DNA of 64,000 bases from Streptomyces hiroshimensis (GTDB taxonomy: Bacteria > Actinomycetota > Actinomycetes > Streptomycetales > Streptomycetaceae), in assembly GCF_014650335.1 (NCBI RefSeq), contig NZ_BMUT01000003.1, positions 518,174-582,173 of the forward strand, given 5' to 3'. The notes below the pieces were generated by a model, which did no database searches, was not told the origin of the DNA, and saw only the letters and a program-made list of their open reading frames with translations. Positions 35,545-43,776 of this stretch are shown piece after piece. The translations under genes and the position numbers were made by a program. Position 1 is the first letter of the stretch. Each line of letters opens with the position of its first letter.

Positions 35545-38163
35545 TCAGCCGAGTGCGGCCACGAGGTCCCCCGCCGTCATCTGGTCCAGCCCGCAGCCGT
35601 CCACCGGCCCGGGCAGCAGCCTGTAGACGGTGCCGCTCGCCTGTACGGGTGCGAAGTCGCCCTCGACGAGCGCGAGGAACACCCGGCGGCCGACGCCGAC
35701 GGGGCCCTGCGGGTCCGCCGGCTCTACGGCGTCCGGTGCCGCGAGGGTCCGTATCCGTGCGGCGAAGAGGGCGACGTCCTCGCCGGGGCCGCGCTCGTAG
35801 CGCCACACTTCATGCTCGCGCAGCACGGCCACGGTCGGTGCGCCTGCGCTCGCGTGCCACACGGCCAGGTCCCACAGTGTGGTCCGGCCCGCGGTGAAGT
35901 ACTGGTGCAGGTCCTTGCCGACCCGGCCCAGGTCGGCGCTGTGCCGGTACACTCTGTGGAATCCCTCGGACGACGGCAGGTGGAGGTCGGTCCACAAGAA
36001 CGTGCGCCGCTGGAGGTCGACCAGCATCGGCACGTGGATCCGGGACTCGCCGACCAGGTCGTAGCGCTGCCGCACGGTGCGCGGGTCGTACCGGGCACTC
36101 CGGGCACCCCGTCCCCCTCCTTCACCCACTTCACTCACTTCACTCACTTCATCCCGTTCGTCAGCCGACGGAAGGGCCATGAACCCCGCGAAGGCGTCCA
36201 GCAGTTGCTCGAACGGGATGTTGTTGAAGCTGAACACGATGGGCATGGCGAACCGCACCCCGGCCGCGGACAGACCCGCCAGGTCGAGGTCGGCGTACTC
36301 CGTCGCCCCGTGCGGTGCGGGCGCCGACGTCAGGTCGCCCGAGTGGACGGCGGCCCGCTTCCCGTACACGAGATGCGTGAAGTCGCACAGGCCGACGTAC
36401 TCCCAGTCGGCGTCGAAGAGCGCCACCGACAGGTCCAGGTCGACGCGCGTCTTTGCGGGCTCGGTCCAGTGCAGGAACATCCGCAGCACCGCGCCCGCAG
36501 GCAGCGGCTGGGTGCTGCCGCGCGGCACGGAGACCAGGGCCTTGGCCGCCGCGCCCTCGGCGGACGGCACGGCCAGGCCGGCCAGCGCCTCGTCCAGGAC
36601 GGCGATGTCGTAGCGCTCGGCCTCCCCGTCGCCGAGGCGGCGGAGCACCTCGCGCTCCAGGAGTGCGCAGACTTCTGCGACGGTGGCGGACGGCAGCGGG
36701 GCACGGGTGTCGTCGGTCGTGTACGAGTGCGTGACCTGGCCGCGCGGGAAGAACACCCGCCGCTCACCGGGTACGTGCCGGGTCCTCAGCCGCCCGAGGG
36801 ACGCGAGCAGCGGACCCGGACCGGCCTTGGCCAGTCCGCTCTCCAGCGCGCGTTTGAGGGCCGGGGACGGAACGCCGCCCGGGCAGGAGCGCAGTACGTG
36901 GTCGAGGCGGCGCAGCAGTTCGCCCGGACGCCGGGCGAGCAGAGCCACGGCGGCATCCGGGTCACGGCCTGCGAGGGCCTGCTCGACGCGGCCCGGCCAG
37001 GTGTTCGCCTTGATGCGGTTGCCGTCGACCCGTACGGCACGCGGGTGTTCGGCAGCGGTGCGCAGCAGTGCGTCGCCGAGCGGACCGGCCGAGGTGTCGG
37101 TGGCACGCAGCACCGCGAAGGCGAGGGCGGCCCGCGGGTGGCGCCCGTACTGCTCGTAGGGGTGCAGGATTTCGGCTGCCCGCTTCCACCTCGCCGGGTG
37201 GCGCAGCAGGTCCTCGACGAGAGAAGCGGTGTCCAGACCGTCCAGGATGGTGAGGAGGGTGCGGCGCAGCGCCCGGGGCAGCGAGCGGAAGGGCCGCTCG
37301 TCCAGAAGGTCTGCCTCGCCGCCCGACCAGACGGCGAGCAGCCGCAGTACGTCGGTGGCGGTCGTCAGCCGCTCCGTCAGCAAGGGGCGTGCGGCCTCGC
37401 GGGTACGGCGGTCGAGCAGCAGGGTGCCCATGACCAGTGCTTTGGTCTCGCGTACGGGGATGGCGTCGGGCAGCCAGTCGAGCGCGGGCGGGGCGTGCGC
37501 GAGCAGCACCTTGACGTCGTCGCGGTCCTGCGGCGGCAGGGGTGTGCGGCGCGCCAGGAGGCGTTGCAGGGCCCTGGCGGCGTCCGCGGCCGCGTCGACG
37601 CCGCGCGTCAGGGGCTGCAACGGGCCGCCGGGCGTCTCGACGGGCCTGGCGGGCGGGGCCGGTTTCAGGAAGGGGTCGGCGGGGTCGGTCCGGCGGTGGC
37701 AGATCGGGCAGCCGGAGTAGTCGGCGCCGTCCCAGCACGCGCGGCACACCAGGTGGGCACACGGTGATACGGCCTGTACGGAGCCGTTGGTGCCGCACAG
37801 CACGCACGGCTGGTCGGGCCACTGGAGCAGGATGGTGAAGACCCGGTCGACGTAGAGACCGAAGGTGTCGTCGGGGACGGAGACCGGGAAGCTGCGGAAG
37901 AGCGGCATGTGGGTGCGGTCGGCGCCGAGTTCGGCGTCGATGAGGCGCAGCAGGTCCTTGCCCGCTTCCGCCAGACCGGTGGGCCCCAGCCAGGCGAGAG
38001 CGGAGCGGAGGGGTCCCGTAGGGACGAATCCCCGGTCGAGGAGCTCGGCTTCGAGGGCGACCAGGCCCTCGTCTGTCGGTGCGTCACCGGGGCGAGGCCC
38101 GGCGTGGTCGATGTAGACCGTCCGCAGACGGCGGAACAGCACGGGCGCGAGCGACGACGTCAC
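35545..38163 (-). CDS. SCO0854-type RING-finger protein with TerD-like domain
   Basis: About 872 residues; GTG 38163 is used here, TTG 38169 is possible. A RING-like cross-brace lies near the N-terminus: Cys120, Cys123, Cys135, His137, Cys140, Cys143, Cys152 and Cys155 (CVLCGTN, SPCAHLVCRACW, GCPICHRR). A helical middle is followed by a TerD-like beta-sandwich (RVDLDLSVALFDADW, VGLCDFTHLVYGKRAAVHSG, EYADLDLAGLSAAGVRFAMP) and a C-terminal domain. I recognise the MXAN_6230/SCO0854 family. RING fingers bind zinc and in eukaryotes recruit E2 enzymes; no E1 or E2 gene is visible here. The TerD link suggests stress or envelope surveillance. A 9-bp DNA repeat encodes EVSEVSEVGEG near residue 690. 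Confidence 0.85.
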   Translation of the reverse strand: MTSSLAPVLFRRLRTVYIDHAGPRPGDAPTDEGLVALEAELLDRGFVPTGPLRSALAWLGPTGLAEAGKDLLRLIDAELGADRTHMPLFRSFPVSVPDDTFGLYVDRVFTILLQWPDQPCVLCGTNGSVQAVSPCAHLVCRACWDGADYSGCPICHRRTDPADPFLKPAPPARPVETPGGPLQPLTRGVDAAADAARALQRLLARRTPLPPQDRDDVKVLLAHAPPALDWLPDAIPVRETKALVMGTLLLDRRTREAARPLLTERLTTATDVLRLLAVWSGGEADLLDERPFRSLPRALRRTLLTILDGLDTASLVEDLLRHPARWKRAAEILHPYEQYGRHPRAALAFAVLRATDTSAGPLGDALLRTAAEHPRAVRVDGNRIKANTWPGRVEQALAGRDPDAAVALLARRPGELLRRLDHVLRSCPGGVPSPALKRALESGLAKAGPGPLLASLGRLRTRHVPGERRVFFPRGQVTHSYTTDDTRAPLPSATVAEVCALLEREVLRRLGDGEAERYDIAVLDEALAGLAVPSAEGAAAKALVSVPRGSTQPLPAGAVLRMFLHWTEPAKTRVDLDLSVALFDADWEYVGLCDFTHLVYGKRAAVHSGDLTSAPAPHGATEYADLDLAGLSAAGVRFAMPIVFSFNNIPFEQLLDAFAGFMALPSADERDEVSEVSEVGEGGGRGARSARYDPRTVRQRYDLVGESRIHVPMLVDLQRRTFLWTDLHLPSSEGFHRVYRHSADLGRVGKDLHQYFTAGRTTLWDLAVWHASAGAPTVAVLREHEVWRYERGPGEDVALFAARIRTLAAPDAVEPADPQGPVGVGRRVFLALVEGDFAPVQASGTVYRLLPGPVDGCGLDQMTAGDLVAALG

Positions 38164-38320
38164 GGACAAACAAAGGCCCCTGGGGTGGTGAAAGGTGCAG
38201 AAAGGCGGGGGCGGAGAGTGGGCGCGCTACGGATGTCAGAGAGTGAGAAGGAAGCACGCCTGCGGAGCCGCCCCCGCTGAGCGGCACTCTAGCCGCGCAT
38301 CGATCATCCGTTCCATCTAT

Positions 38321-38390
38321 TTATTGCGCCTTACTTCGCCTTACTGCTCCCCATTCCGTCTTACTGCGCCTTACCGCGCCTTACCGCGTC
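38321..38390. repeat. Seven-copy decamer repeat at the P450 stop
   Basis: Seven contiguous 10-bp units related to ttactgcgcc (ttattgcgcc, ttacttcgcc, ttactgctcc, ccattccgtc, ttactgcgcc, ttaccgcgcc, ttaccgcgtc). The unit contains tta, which reads taa on the minus strand, and the last unit provides the P450 stop codon. Confidence 0.85.
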
Positions 38391-39604
38391 GGACGGGTGG
38401 GGGTGTAGCGGACGGGCAGGCGGGACAGGCCGCGGATCAGACCGGGGCGCCACGGGGCCTTGGCCGGGTCGGTGTCCAGGTTGAGGCCGGGCAGGCGGTC
38501 GAGGAGGGCGGGGAAGGCGACGGCCGCCTCCAGCCGTGCGAGGGGAGCGCCCAGACAGTGGTGGATGCCGTGGCCGAAGGCCAGGTGGCCGCCGGGTGTC
38601 CGGGGGCGGCGGATGTCGAAGCGGTCGGGACCGGCGAAGCGGCCGGGGTCCCGGGAGCCCGAGCCCAGCATGATCAGGACGGGCTCGCCCGCGGGGATGG
38701 TCCGGCCCGCGATCTCGATGGTGTGCGTGGTCCAGCGGTAGGCGGCGGAAGTCACCGGCCCCTCGTAGCGCAGCATCTCCTCGATCGCGCCTTCCATCAG
38801 GGACGGTTCGGATCGCAGGGCTGCGAGCTGCTCGGGGTGGGTGAGCAGGGCGTACGTGCCGTTGGCCAGCAGGTTGACGGTGGTCTCGTGGCCTGCGACG
38901 AGGAGGAGGAACGCCATGCCGATCAACTCGTCCGCCGGCAGGCGCTGCCCTTCGGTGTCCTCGGCCCGGACCAGGGCGCTCAGCAGGTCCTCGCCGGGGC
39001 TGTGTTCCTTGGACCGGAGCAGGTCGGCGAGGAAGGCCGCCATCGCCGCGGCCGCCGCGGCGCCTTCCGGGGAGGCGGGTTCGAAGACGATCCGCTGCGA
39101 CCACTCGCGGAAGGGCTCGCGGTCCGCTTCGGGTACGCCCAGGAGCTCGCATATGACGGCGATGGGCAGGGGCAGCGCGAGGGAGGCGACGAGGTCCGTG
39201 GCGCCCAGCGGGGCGATCCGGTCCAGCAGCTCGTCGGTGAGCTGCTGGATGCGCGGCCTGAGGGCCTCGATGCGACGGGCGGTGAACTCTCCGGCGACCA
39301 GCGCCCGCAGGCGGGTGTGCTGGGGAGGATCGGTCTGGAGCATGTTGCGGCCGACGGCCTGGCCGCCGTCGCTGGTCCACCGGGAGGAGTAGCGCACGTC
39401 GGTGCTGAGCGCGGGGTTCGTAAGGGCTGCGCGCGCCGCCTCGTACCCGAGGATCACCCACACGTCGCCCGCCCCTTCCGTGGGGACGCGGTGGACGGGG
39501 CCCAGCTCGCGCAGGTGGGCGTAGAGGGGGTAGGGGTCGGCCACGAAGTCCGGGAGGTCCATGCCGGCCGGGGCCAGGGCCTGGAAGTCGGGAAGCGTGC
39601 TCAT
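38381..39604 (-). CDS. Cytochrome P450
   Basis: 407 residues, the usual length of soluble bacterial P450s. I-helix FLLLVAGHETTVNLLANGT holds the oxygen-activating Ala-Gly-x-Glu-Thr-Thr; K-helix EEMLRYEGPV has the ExxR pair; FGHGIHHCLGAPLARLEAA is the haem loop with Cys350 as thiolate ligand. Overall similarity is to actinobacterial CYP105/107-like enzymes that hydroxylate secondary metabolites or xenobiotics. Ferredoxin and reductase are not encoded nearby. The promoter faces a tetR gene across a region with two inverted repeats, so substrate-inducible control is likely. The stop lies in a decamer repeat. Confidence 0.93.
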   Translation of the reverse strand: MSTLPDFQALAPAGMDLPDFVADPYPLYAHLRELGPVHRVPTEGAGDVWVILGYEAARAALTNPALSTDVRYSSRWTSDGGQAVGRNMLQTDPPQHTRLRALVAGEFTARRIEALRPRIQQLTDELLDRIAPLGATDLVASLALPLPIAVICELLGVPEADREPFREWSQRIVFEPASPEGAAAAAAMAAFLADLLRSKEHSPGEDLLSALVRAEDTEGQRLPADELIGMAFLLLVAGHETTVNLLANGTYALLTHPEQLAALRSEPSLMEGAIEEMLRYEGPVTSAAYRWTTHTIEIAGRTIPAGEPVLIMLGSGSRDPGRFAGPDRFDIRRPRTPGGHLAFGHGIHHCLGAPLARLEAAVAFPALLDRLPGLNLDTDPAKAPWRPGLIRGLSRLPVRYTPTRPTR

Positions 39605-39643
39605 GAATCGTCATCCCTTCGTCAGCCGGTAGCGGACCGGCAA

Positions 39644-39715
39644 AGTGGGGATAGCTCCCCACTACGTGCCGTGACCTTAACAGCGAAACGGGGACCAGTC
39701 CACGCTTCGCTGTTA
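39644..39715. promoter_or_regulatory. Two inverted repeats between P450 and tetR (operators)
   Basis: Site 1: agtgggga (39644-39651) and tccccact (39656-39663), 8-bp perfect arms around 4 bp. Site 2: taacagcgaa (39678-39687) and ttcgctgtta (39706-39715), 10-bp perfect arms around 18 bp. Both lie in the 164-bp divergent intergenic region, where a TetR dimer would block both promoters. Confidence 0.65.
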
Positions 39716-39768
39716 GAGTGCTGTCGCTGCTGTATGAACATCCCGCTGAACATCCCGCAGGAGGAGCC

Positions 39769-40512
39769 ATGAGCGACGCGACCGGCGGGGGCGCCTCACC
39801 CGGCCACGGCCACAGCCCCGACGACGGCCACGGCTCCCGCTCCGGCTCGGGCCGGGGAGGGACGGCCCCCCTGCGCAAGGACGCCCAGCGCAACAGGGAC
39901 TTGCTCATCGCGGCCGCCCGCGAGATCTACACCGAGCGCGGCGTGGACGCCCCCCTGGACGACATCGCCCGCCGCGCGGGCGTCGGCAACGCCACCCTCT
40001 ACCGGCGCTTCCCCACCCGCGGCGCACTCATCGAGGCGGTCTTCGGCGACGCCCTGACCCACACCCTGCGCCGGGGCGAGGAAGCCCGGAACGCCGACGA
40101 CGCGTGGGCGGGCCTGACCGGCTATCTGGAGTACATCTTCGAGGGCCTGGCCGCCGACCGGGGCGCCAACGACCTGATGACGACGGGCATCCCCGGCGTT
40201 CCCTCCCTCGACGCCCTCAAGACCCACCACCACGAGACCGTCTGCCTGCTGATCCGGCGCGCCCAGGAACAGGGGTCCATGCGCGACGACGTGGTCGTCG
40301 AGGATCTGCTGTTCGCGCTGGCGGCCCTCGGCCGCGTCGTCCCCGCCTCAGTGACCGTCGCCCCGCACGCCTGGCGGCGCCACCTCCGCCTCCTCCTCGA
40401 CGGCCTGCGCGCGCCCGCCGACGCTGCGCTCCCGCTCCCCTCCCCGCCGCTCACGTCCGGCCAACTGGCCGACGCACTCCGCGCGCTGGCCGCCCGGGAG
40501 ACGGCCGGCTGA
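39769..40512 (+). CDS. TetR family regulator
   Basis: 247 residues from ATG 39769 behind caggaggagcc. After a 30-residue Gly/Ser/His-rich leader the helix-turn-helix reads LDDIARRAGVGNATLYRRFP preceded by RDLLIAAAREIYTERG. The ligand domain includes TTGIPGVPSLDALKTHHHET. Divergent from the P450 gene with two palindromes between, so it very likely represses that gene and itself. Confidence 0.9.
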   Translation: MSDATGGGASPGHGHSPDDGHGSRSGSGRGGTAPLRKDAQRNRDLLIAAAREIYTERGVDAPLDDIARRAGVGNATLYRRFPTRGALIEAVFGDALTHTLRRGEEARNADDAWAGLTGYLEYIFEGLAADRGANDLMTTGIPGVPSLDALKTHHHETVCLLIRRAQEQGSMRDDVVVEDLLFALAALGRVVPASVTVAPHAWRRHLRLLLDGLRAPADAALPLPSPPLTSGQLADALRALAARETAG

Positions 40513-40544
40513 CGGGGAGTCCTGACGCTCAGGTCGCGGGTCGA

Positions 40545-40606
40545 CTCACTGCTCGCCGCTCACTGCTCACCGCTCACTGCCCGCGGCTCACTGCCCGCGG
40601 CTCACT
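40545..40606. repeat. Tandem gctcactgc repeats between convergent genes
   Basis: Four to five imperfect 13-15 bp copies (gctcactgctcac, gctcactgcccgcg twice, gctcac) lie between the tetR stop and the SRPBCC stop, extending into the last codons of the latter. Confidence 0.75.
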
Positions 40607-41060
40607 TGCGAGCGGGACCCGAGGCCAGTGCACCGTCGGCGGCGTCGAGAATGTTGCGGAAGGTGCGAGTGATGATCGGCCGCGCGAGGCGGCGGGTGAG
40701 GAAGGGGCCGACCAGCGGGACGGGGATCTCGGCGCGGGTGGTCCAGCGGACGTGGGTGCCGCCCTCGACCTCGGTGAACGTCATACGGCCGAGTTCGTGC
40801 CGGGCCGGCGGCAGGCTGCGCTCGACGACGTACTCGGTGGCGTACGGCGGGTCGTAGTGGGTGATGCGCTCCCGGAACCAGCCGATCAGCCAGAGGTGAC
40901 TGCGCACCGCGCCGACCCCGTAGGCCGCGGTCTCGCCGCTCCGGGTCAGGCGGCAGCGCACCACGAGCGGCGAGCTCGTGTAGTTGGTGGTCGTGGTGAG
41001 CCAGGCGAAGACATCGTCTATCGGGGCGTTGACGACGCGTTCGACGATCATGGTTTCCAC
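40602..41060 (-). CDS. SRPBCC (START-like) family protein
   Basis: 152 residues. Start VERVVNAPIDDVFAWLTTTT and MTFTEVEGGTHVRWTTRAEI are hallmarks of the polyketide-cyclase/SRPBCC helix-grip fold that binds hydrophobic ligands. The start overlaps the ECF sigma gene by 13 bp, so the two are translated together. It may act as a ligand sensor or enzyme in the sigma-factor regulon. The substrate is unknown. Confidence 0.82.
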   Translation of the reverse strand: METMIVERVVNAPIDDVFAWLTTTTNYTSSPLVVRCRLTRSGETAAYGVGAVRSHLWLIGWFRERITHYDPPYATEYVVERSLPPARHELGRMTFTEVEGGTHVRWTTRAEIPVPLVGPFLTRRLARPIITRTFRNILDAADGALASGPARK

Positions 41061-41968
41061 GGTTGACGTCCTCCTCTGTCGAGTGGGCGCACCGCATCGG
41101 CGCGGTGCAGCTTGTCCGGGTTGCGCATGCCGTAGAGGCCGGTGATCCGTCCGTCGTGGATCTCGAACGCGAGCAGCCAGTCGAGTTCGCCGTCGGCGAG
41201 GAACCGCGCCGCGGGCATGCCGTTGCAGGTGACGTGCTCGAAGGGGGCCGATGCAGCGCCGGTGCGGGACACCCCGAGGGCGAACCGGGCGACCTCGTCG
41301 CGGCCGGTGATCGGGTGGCGGGCGGCGACCACCTTCCCGCCGCCGTCGGAGATCACCACGACATCGGGCGCCAGCAGGTCCATCAACGCCTGGACGTCAC
41401 CCGTCGCCGACGCGAGCAGGAACCGCTGGACGATCTCCCGGCCGGCGGCGGAGTCGGGCTCGAAGCGGCGGCGGCGCGCGTGAACGTGCCGGCGTGCCCG
41501 GTGGGCGATCTGCCGGACGGTGACCTCGGTCTTGCCGACCGAGGCGGCGATCTCACCGTGGGTGTAGCCGAATACGTCGTGCAGCAGGAACACCGCACGC
41601 TCGGTCGGGTTCAGCGTCTCCAGGACGAGCATCATCGCCATCGACACCGACTCGGCCAGGATCGCGTCCTCACTCACCCCGGGCGCCGTACGGATCGGCT
41701 CGGGCAGCCACGCGCCGACGTACTCCTCGCGGCGCGCCTTGACCGAGCGCAGGTGATTGAGGGCCTGCCGGGTCACCACGCGGACCAGGTAGGCGCGCGG
41801 ATGCTCGACCGCGGCCGGATCGACCGCGCTCCAGCGCAGATAGCTCTCCTGCAGCACGTCCTCCGCGTCGGTGGCGCTGCCCAGCATCTCGTAGGCGATG
41901 GTGAACAGCAGCGCACGGTGTTCGGTGAAGGCGTCCCCCACAACCGGCTCCTCTCTTCGGGCACCCAT
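41048..41968 (-). CDS. ECF sigma factor with C-terminal SnoaL-like domain (SigJ/ECF41-like)
   Basis: About 306 residues from ATG 41968 (cgaggtg upstream). Sigma2: LLFTIAYEMLGSATDAEDVL; sigma4: TLNPTERAVFLLHDVFGYTH and KTEVTVRQIAHRARRHV. The C-terminal 110 residues (LLASATGDVQALMDLLAPDV, VVAARHPITGRDEVARFALG, NPDKLHRADAV) form an NTF2/SnoaL-like domain that in ECF41 and SigJ-type factors regulates the sigma core directly, in place of a membrane anti-sigma factor. The downstream SRPBCC gene is coupled. Confidence 0.9.
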   Translation of the reverse strand: MGARREEPVVGDAFTEHRALLFTIAYEMLGSATDAEDVLQESYLRWSAVDPAAVEHPRAYLVRVVTRQALNHLRSVKARREEYVGAWLPEPIRTAPGVSEDAILAESVSMAMMLVLETLNPTERAVFLLHDVFGYTHGEIAASVGKTEVTVRQIAHRARRHVHARRRRFEPDSAAGREIVQRFLLASATGDVQALMDLLAPDVVVISDGGGKVVAARHPITGRDEVARFALGVSRTGAASAPFEHVTCNGMPAARFLADGELDWLLAFEIHDGRITGLYGMRNPDKLHRADAVRPLDRGGRQPWKP

Positions 41969-42071
41969 CGAGACACCTCGCACCGGCAGACCGTGACAGT
42001 CCATCACCGTGATTCACTTCACATGCGATCGAGACGCGCGTACGACGTGTGGTCGCAGCTCGCCCGGCCGC

Positions 42072-42524
42072 TTACGCCGCGCAGAATTCGTTGCCCTCCG
42101 GGTCCTGCATCACCCACCAGTGCCCGGCCGGGCCCCTGTTCACTTCGCGGACGCGCGTCGCCCCCAGCCCTTCCAGCCGGGCCACCAGCGCGTCGAGGCC
42201 TCCGGGCTCGCTGTGCACGTCGAGGTGCAGGCGGTTCTTGCCGGACTTGCCCTCGGGCACGTCCTGGAAGAGCAGCCGCCGACCGCGGCCGACGCCGCTG
42301 GTCTCGTCGAACGGATCCTCCGGGTGGCGGATCGCGGCGTAGCCACGGAAGGTCTTGCGGCCGTGGCGCTCGACGACCGCCTCCTCGCCGAGGTGACCGG
42401 CGGCCAGCAGCTGCTCGACGAGCGTGCTGGGGTCCTCCACCTCGTACTCCAGGGCCGCGGCCCAGAAATCCGCGAGGGCGGGTGCGTTCGTGCTGTCGAT
42501 GACCAGCTTCCAACTCAATGCCAT
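42072..42524 (-). CDS. VOC (glyoxalase/dioxygenase-fold) family protein
   Basis: 150 residues from ATG 42524. Two beta-alpha-beta-beta-beta modules: LVIDSTNAPALADFWAAALE and RLHLDVHSEPGGLDALVARL, ending VMQDPEGNEFCA with the usual Glu metal ligand. The Glyoxalase_6-like pattern is typical of uncharacterised actinobacterial VOC proteins. Stand-alone gene between the sigma factor and an RDD protein. Confidence 0.87.
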   Translation of the reverse strand: MALSWKLVIDSTNAPALADFWAAALEYEVEDPSTLVEQLLAAGHLGEEAVVERHGRKTFRGYAAIRHPEDPFDETSGVGRGRRLLFQDVPEGKSGKNRLHLDVHSEPGGLDALVARLEGLGATRVREVNRGPAGHWWVMQDPEGNEFCAA

Positions 42525-42590
42525 GTGACCAGGTCTATTGGTACATGGACTCCTCCGCAACCAAGAGGCTCACGCTGCACTCGCCGGCGG

Positions 42591-43205
42591 TCAGCGAAGG
42601 TCCTTGCTGCGTACGTACCGCAGCCCGCAGCCGTCCTCGTACGGGTCGCCGTCCGCCCAGACCAGACTCCGCAGCGGCTGCATCGGAAGCCAGGTCAGGC
42701 CGATGAGCCAGCGGCCCACGGCCTGCCAGAAGCGCGGCCGCCCGCCGTCGGCCTCGCGCACCACGCGCGTGAAGAGCAGGAACTTGCCCACGGTCGTCCG
42801 GAACACCACGGCCCCCAGCACGTGGTGGACGAAGGACACCCCGAACACGCACGCGGCGACGACGGCCCAGAAGACACCGACGCTCTTGTCGTCCGCGAGC
42901 CGCAGGCCGAGGGAGAGACCGGCGACGACCGTGATGGTGCCGTCGACTGCGGAGGCAAGCATGCGGCGCTCGTCACCGACCGGCTCGGGGACGACGGGGG
43001 CCTGCGGGTACGGGTACGGCTGCTGCGGGTACGGATTCGGCTGCTGCGGGTGCGGGTGCGACTGCTGCGAATACGGGTGCGGGTATGACTGCTGCTGCGG
43101 ATAGGGCGGCTGCTGCGGGTGCGCATACGGATGCCCGGGCTGAGGCTGTGAACCGTATGGGTGGGGCGGGGACTGCTGGTACTGGTAGTCGTTCACAGGC
43201 GCCAT
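42591..43205 (-). CDS. RDD family membrane protein
   Basis: 204 residues. The first 70 are a Pro/Gln/Tyr/His-rich disordered tail (PYPQQPYPYPQ repeats). The RDD domain follows: RRMLASAVDGTITVVAG, FGVSFVHHVLGAVVFRTTVG, GKFLLFTRVVREADGG, RFWQAVGRWLIGLTWLPMQP. RDD proteins are small membrane proteins, some linked to ion exchange. Divergent from the small-peptide cassette to the right. Confidence 0.87.
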   Translation of the reverse strand: MAPVNDYQYQQSPPHPYGSQPQPGHPYAHPQQPPYPQQQSYPHPYSQQSHPHPQQPNPYPQQPYPYPQAPVVPEPVGDERRMLASAVDGTITVVAGLSLGLRLADDKSVGVFWAVVAACVFGVSFVHHVLGAVVFRTTVGKFLLFTRVVREADGGRPRFWQAVGRWLIGLTWLPMQPLRSLVWADGDPYEDGCGLRYVRSKDLR

Positions 43206-43621
43206 CCTGCCGGACGAGTGTCACGGATGATCATCAGGTGGATGCCGAAGCGGTATCCGCGGCCTCGCATACACCGGTCGGCGCCACACGCCCGTGAATA
43301 CAGGACCGGCGGGCAGAATTATTTCCTCCACATTTCCGGAAAGCGGAATCAGGCATCGCCGAAATCGTTAAGAAGATAACATTCCCCACCCGGGTGTCCG
43401 GAATTCCCTCTTCTGTAAAGGAGCCCCCGAACCGGCCCCCACCAGGCAGAACGAACCTTTTACCGGCCACACACCCGGCTGCCCGGAATTATTTGTTGCG
43501 CCCTCCGAGAATGCTCTGCCACTCTGACGCCTGCGAGGCGGAGAGCCCGCCCCATACGCGCCGCATAGTCGGCCGTAGGGCATCCTCCGCACATGTCCGC
43601 ATACGAAAAGGGAGGGCTTCC
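43206..43621. promoter_or_regulatory. AT-richer upstream region of the Cys-Cys peptide cassette
   Basis: 416 bases without a gene, clearly more AT-rich than surroundings around 43311-43390. It holds a perfect palindrome tttccggaaa (43333-43342), two copies of gaattattt (43316-43324 and 43486-43494, the second preceded by cccg) and a ccggaattcc-like site near 43399. The peptide gene promoter must be here. An alternative long reading frame through this stretch is unlikely given the ribosome-binding site at the peptide ATG. Confidence 0.45.
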
Positions 43622-43711
43622 ATGAGCACGGTCAAGAGCAGTGCCAAGCAGTTCAAGTACGTGATGGGCGCCATGACGGCGGTCTTCTTCGGTACCTGCT
43701 GCAGTTCCTGA
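43622..43711 (+). CDS. 29-residue Cys-Cys peptide (putative precursor or pheromone)
   Basis: ATG preceded by gggagggcttcc, a strong ribosome-binding site. The product has a Lys-containing polar N-terminus (Lys5, Lys9, Lys12), a hydrophobic stretch at 13-24 (YVMGAMTAVFFG) and the C-terminal TCCSS. It sits immediately before a perfect hairpin and two ATGA-coupled genes for an adenylate-forming enzyme and a GxGD-type membrane protein. The pattern of small peptide, partial terminator and modification/processing genes is that of RiPP and peptide-signal operons. I know no family with this sequence. The hydrophobic stretch could be a transmembrane segment cut by the neighbouring protease candidate. 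Confidence 0.7.
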   Translation: MSTVKSSAKQFKYVMGAMTAVFFGTCCSS

Positions 43712-43717
43712 TCCAGA

Positions 43718-43751
43718 GGGTGGAGGGGCGGTCGCAACCGCCCCTCCACCC
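43718..43751. terminator. Perfect 15-bp hairpin after the peptide gene (attenuator-like)
   Basis: gggtggaggggcggt (43718-43732) pairs with accgcccctccaccc (43737-43751) around a 4-base loop, 6 bp after the peptide stop. No U-run follows, and the next gene starts 25 bp on. It probably ends or stabilises most peptide transcripts while letting some reach the enzymes. Confidence 0.75.
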
Positions 43752-43776
43752 GTGCCGACGGCCCGAGGAGAATTCC

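Noticed and set aside
35812..37767. 651-codon plus-strand frame opposite the RING-finger gene
   Set aside because: It has no recognisable domain or ribosome-binding site, and the minus-strand gene has clear zinc ligands and a TerD-like domain.
43394..43711. Longer version of the Cys-Cys peptide gene starting at 43394
   Set aside because: The extra 76 residues are Pro/Arg-rich with no family, and a strong ribosome-binding site lies directly before the ATG at 43622.
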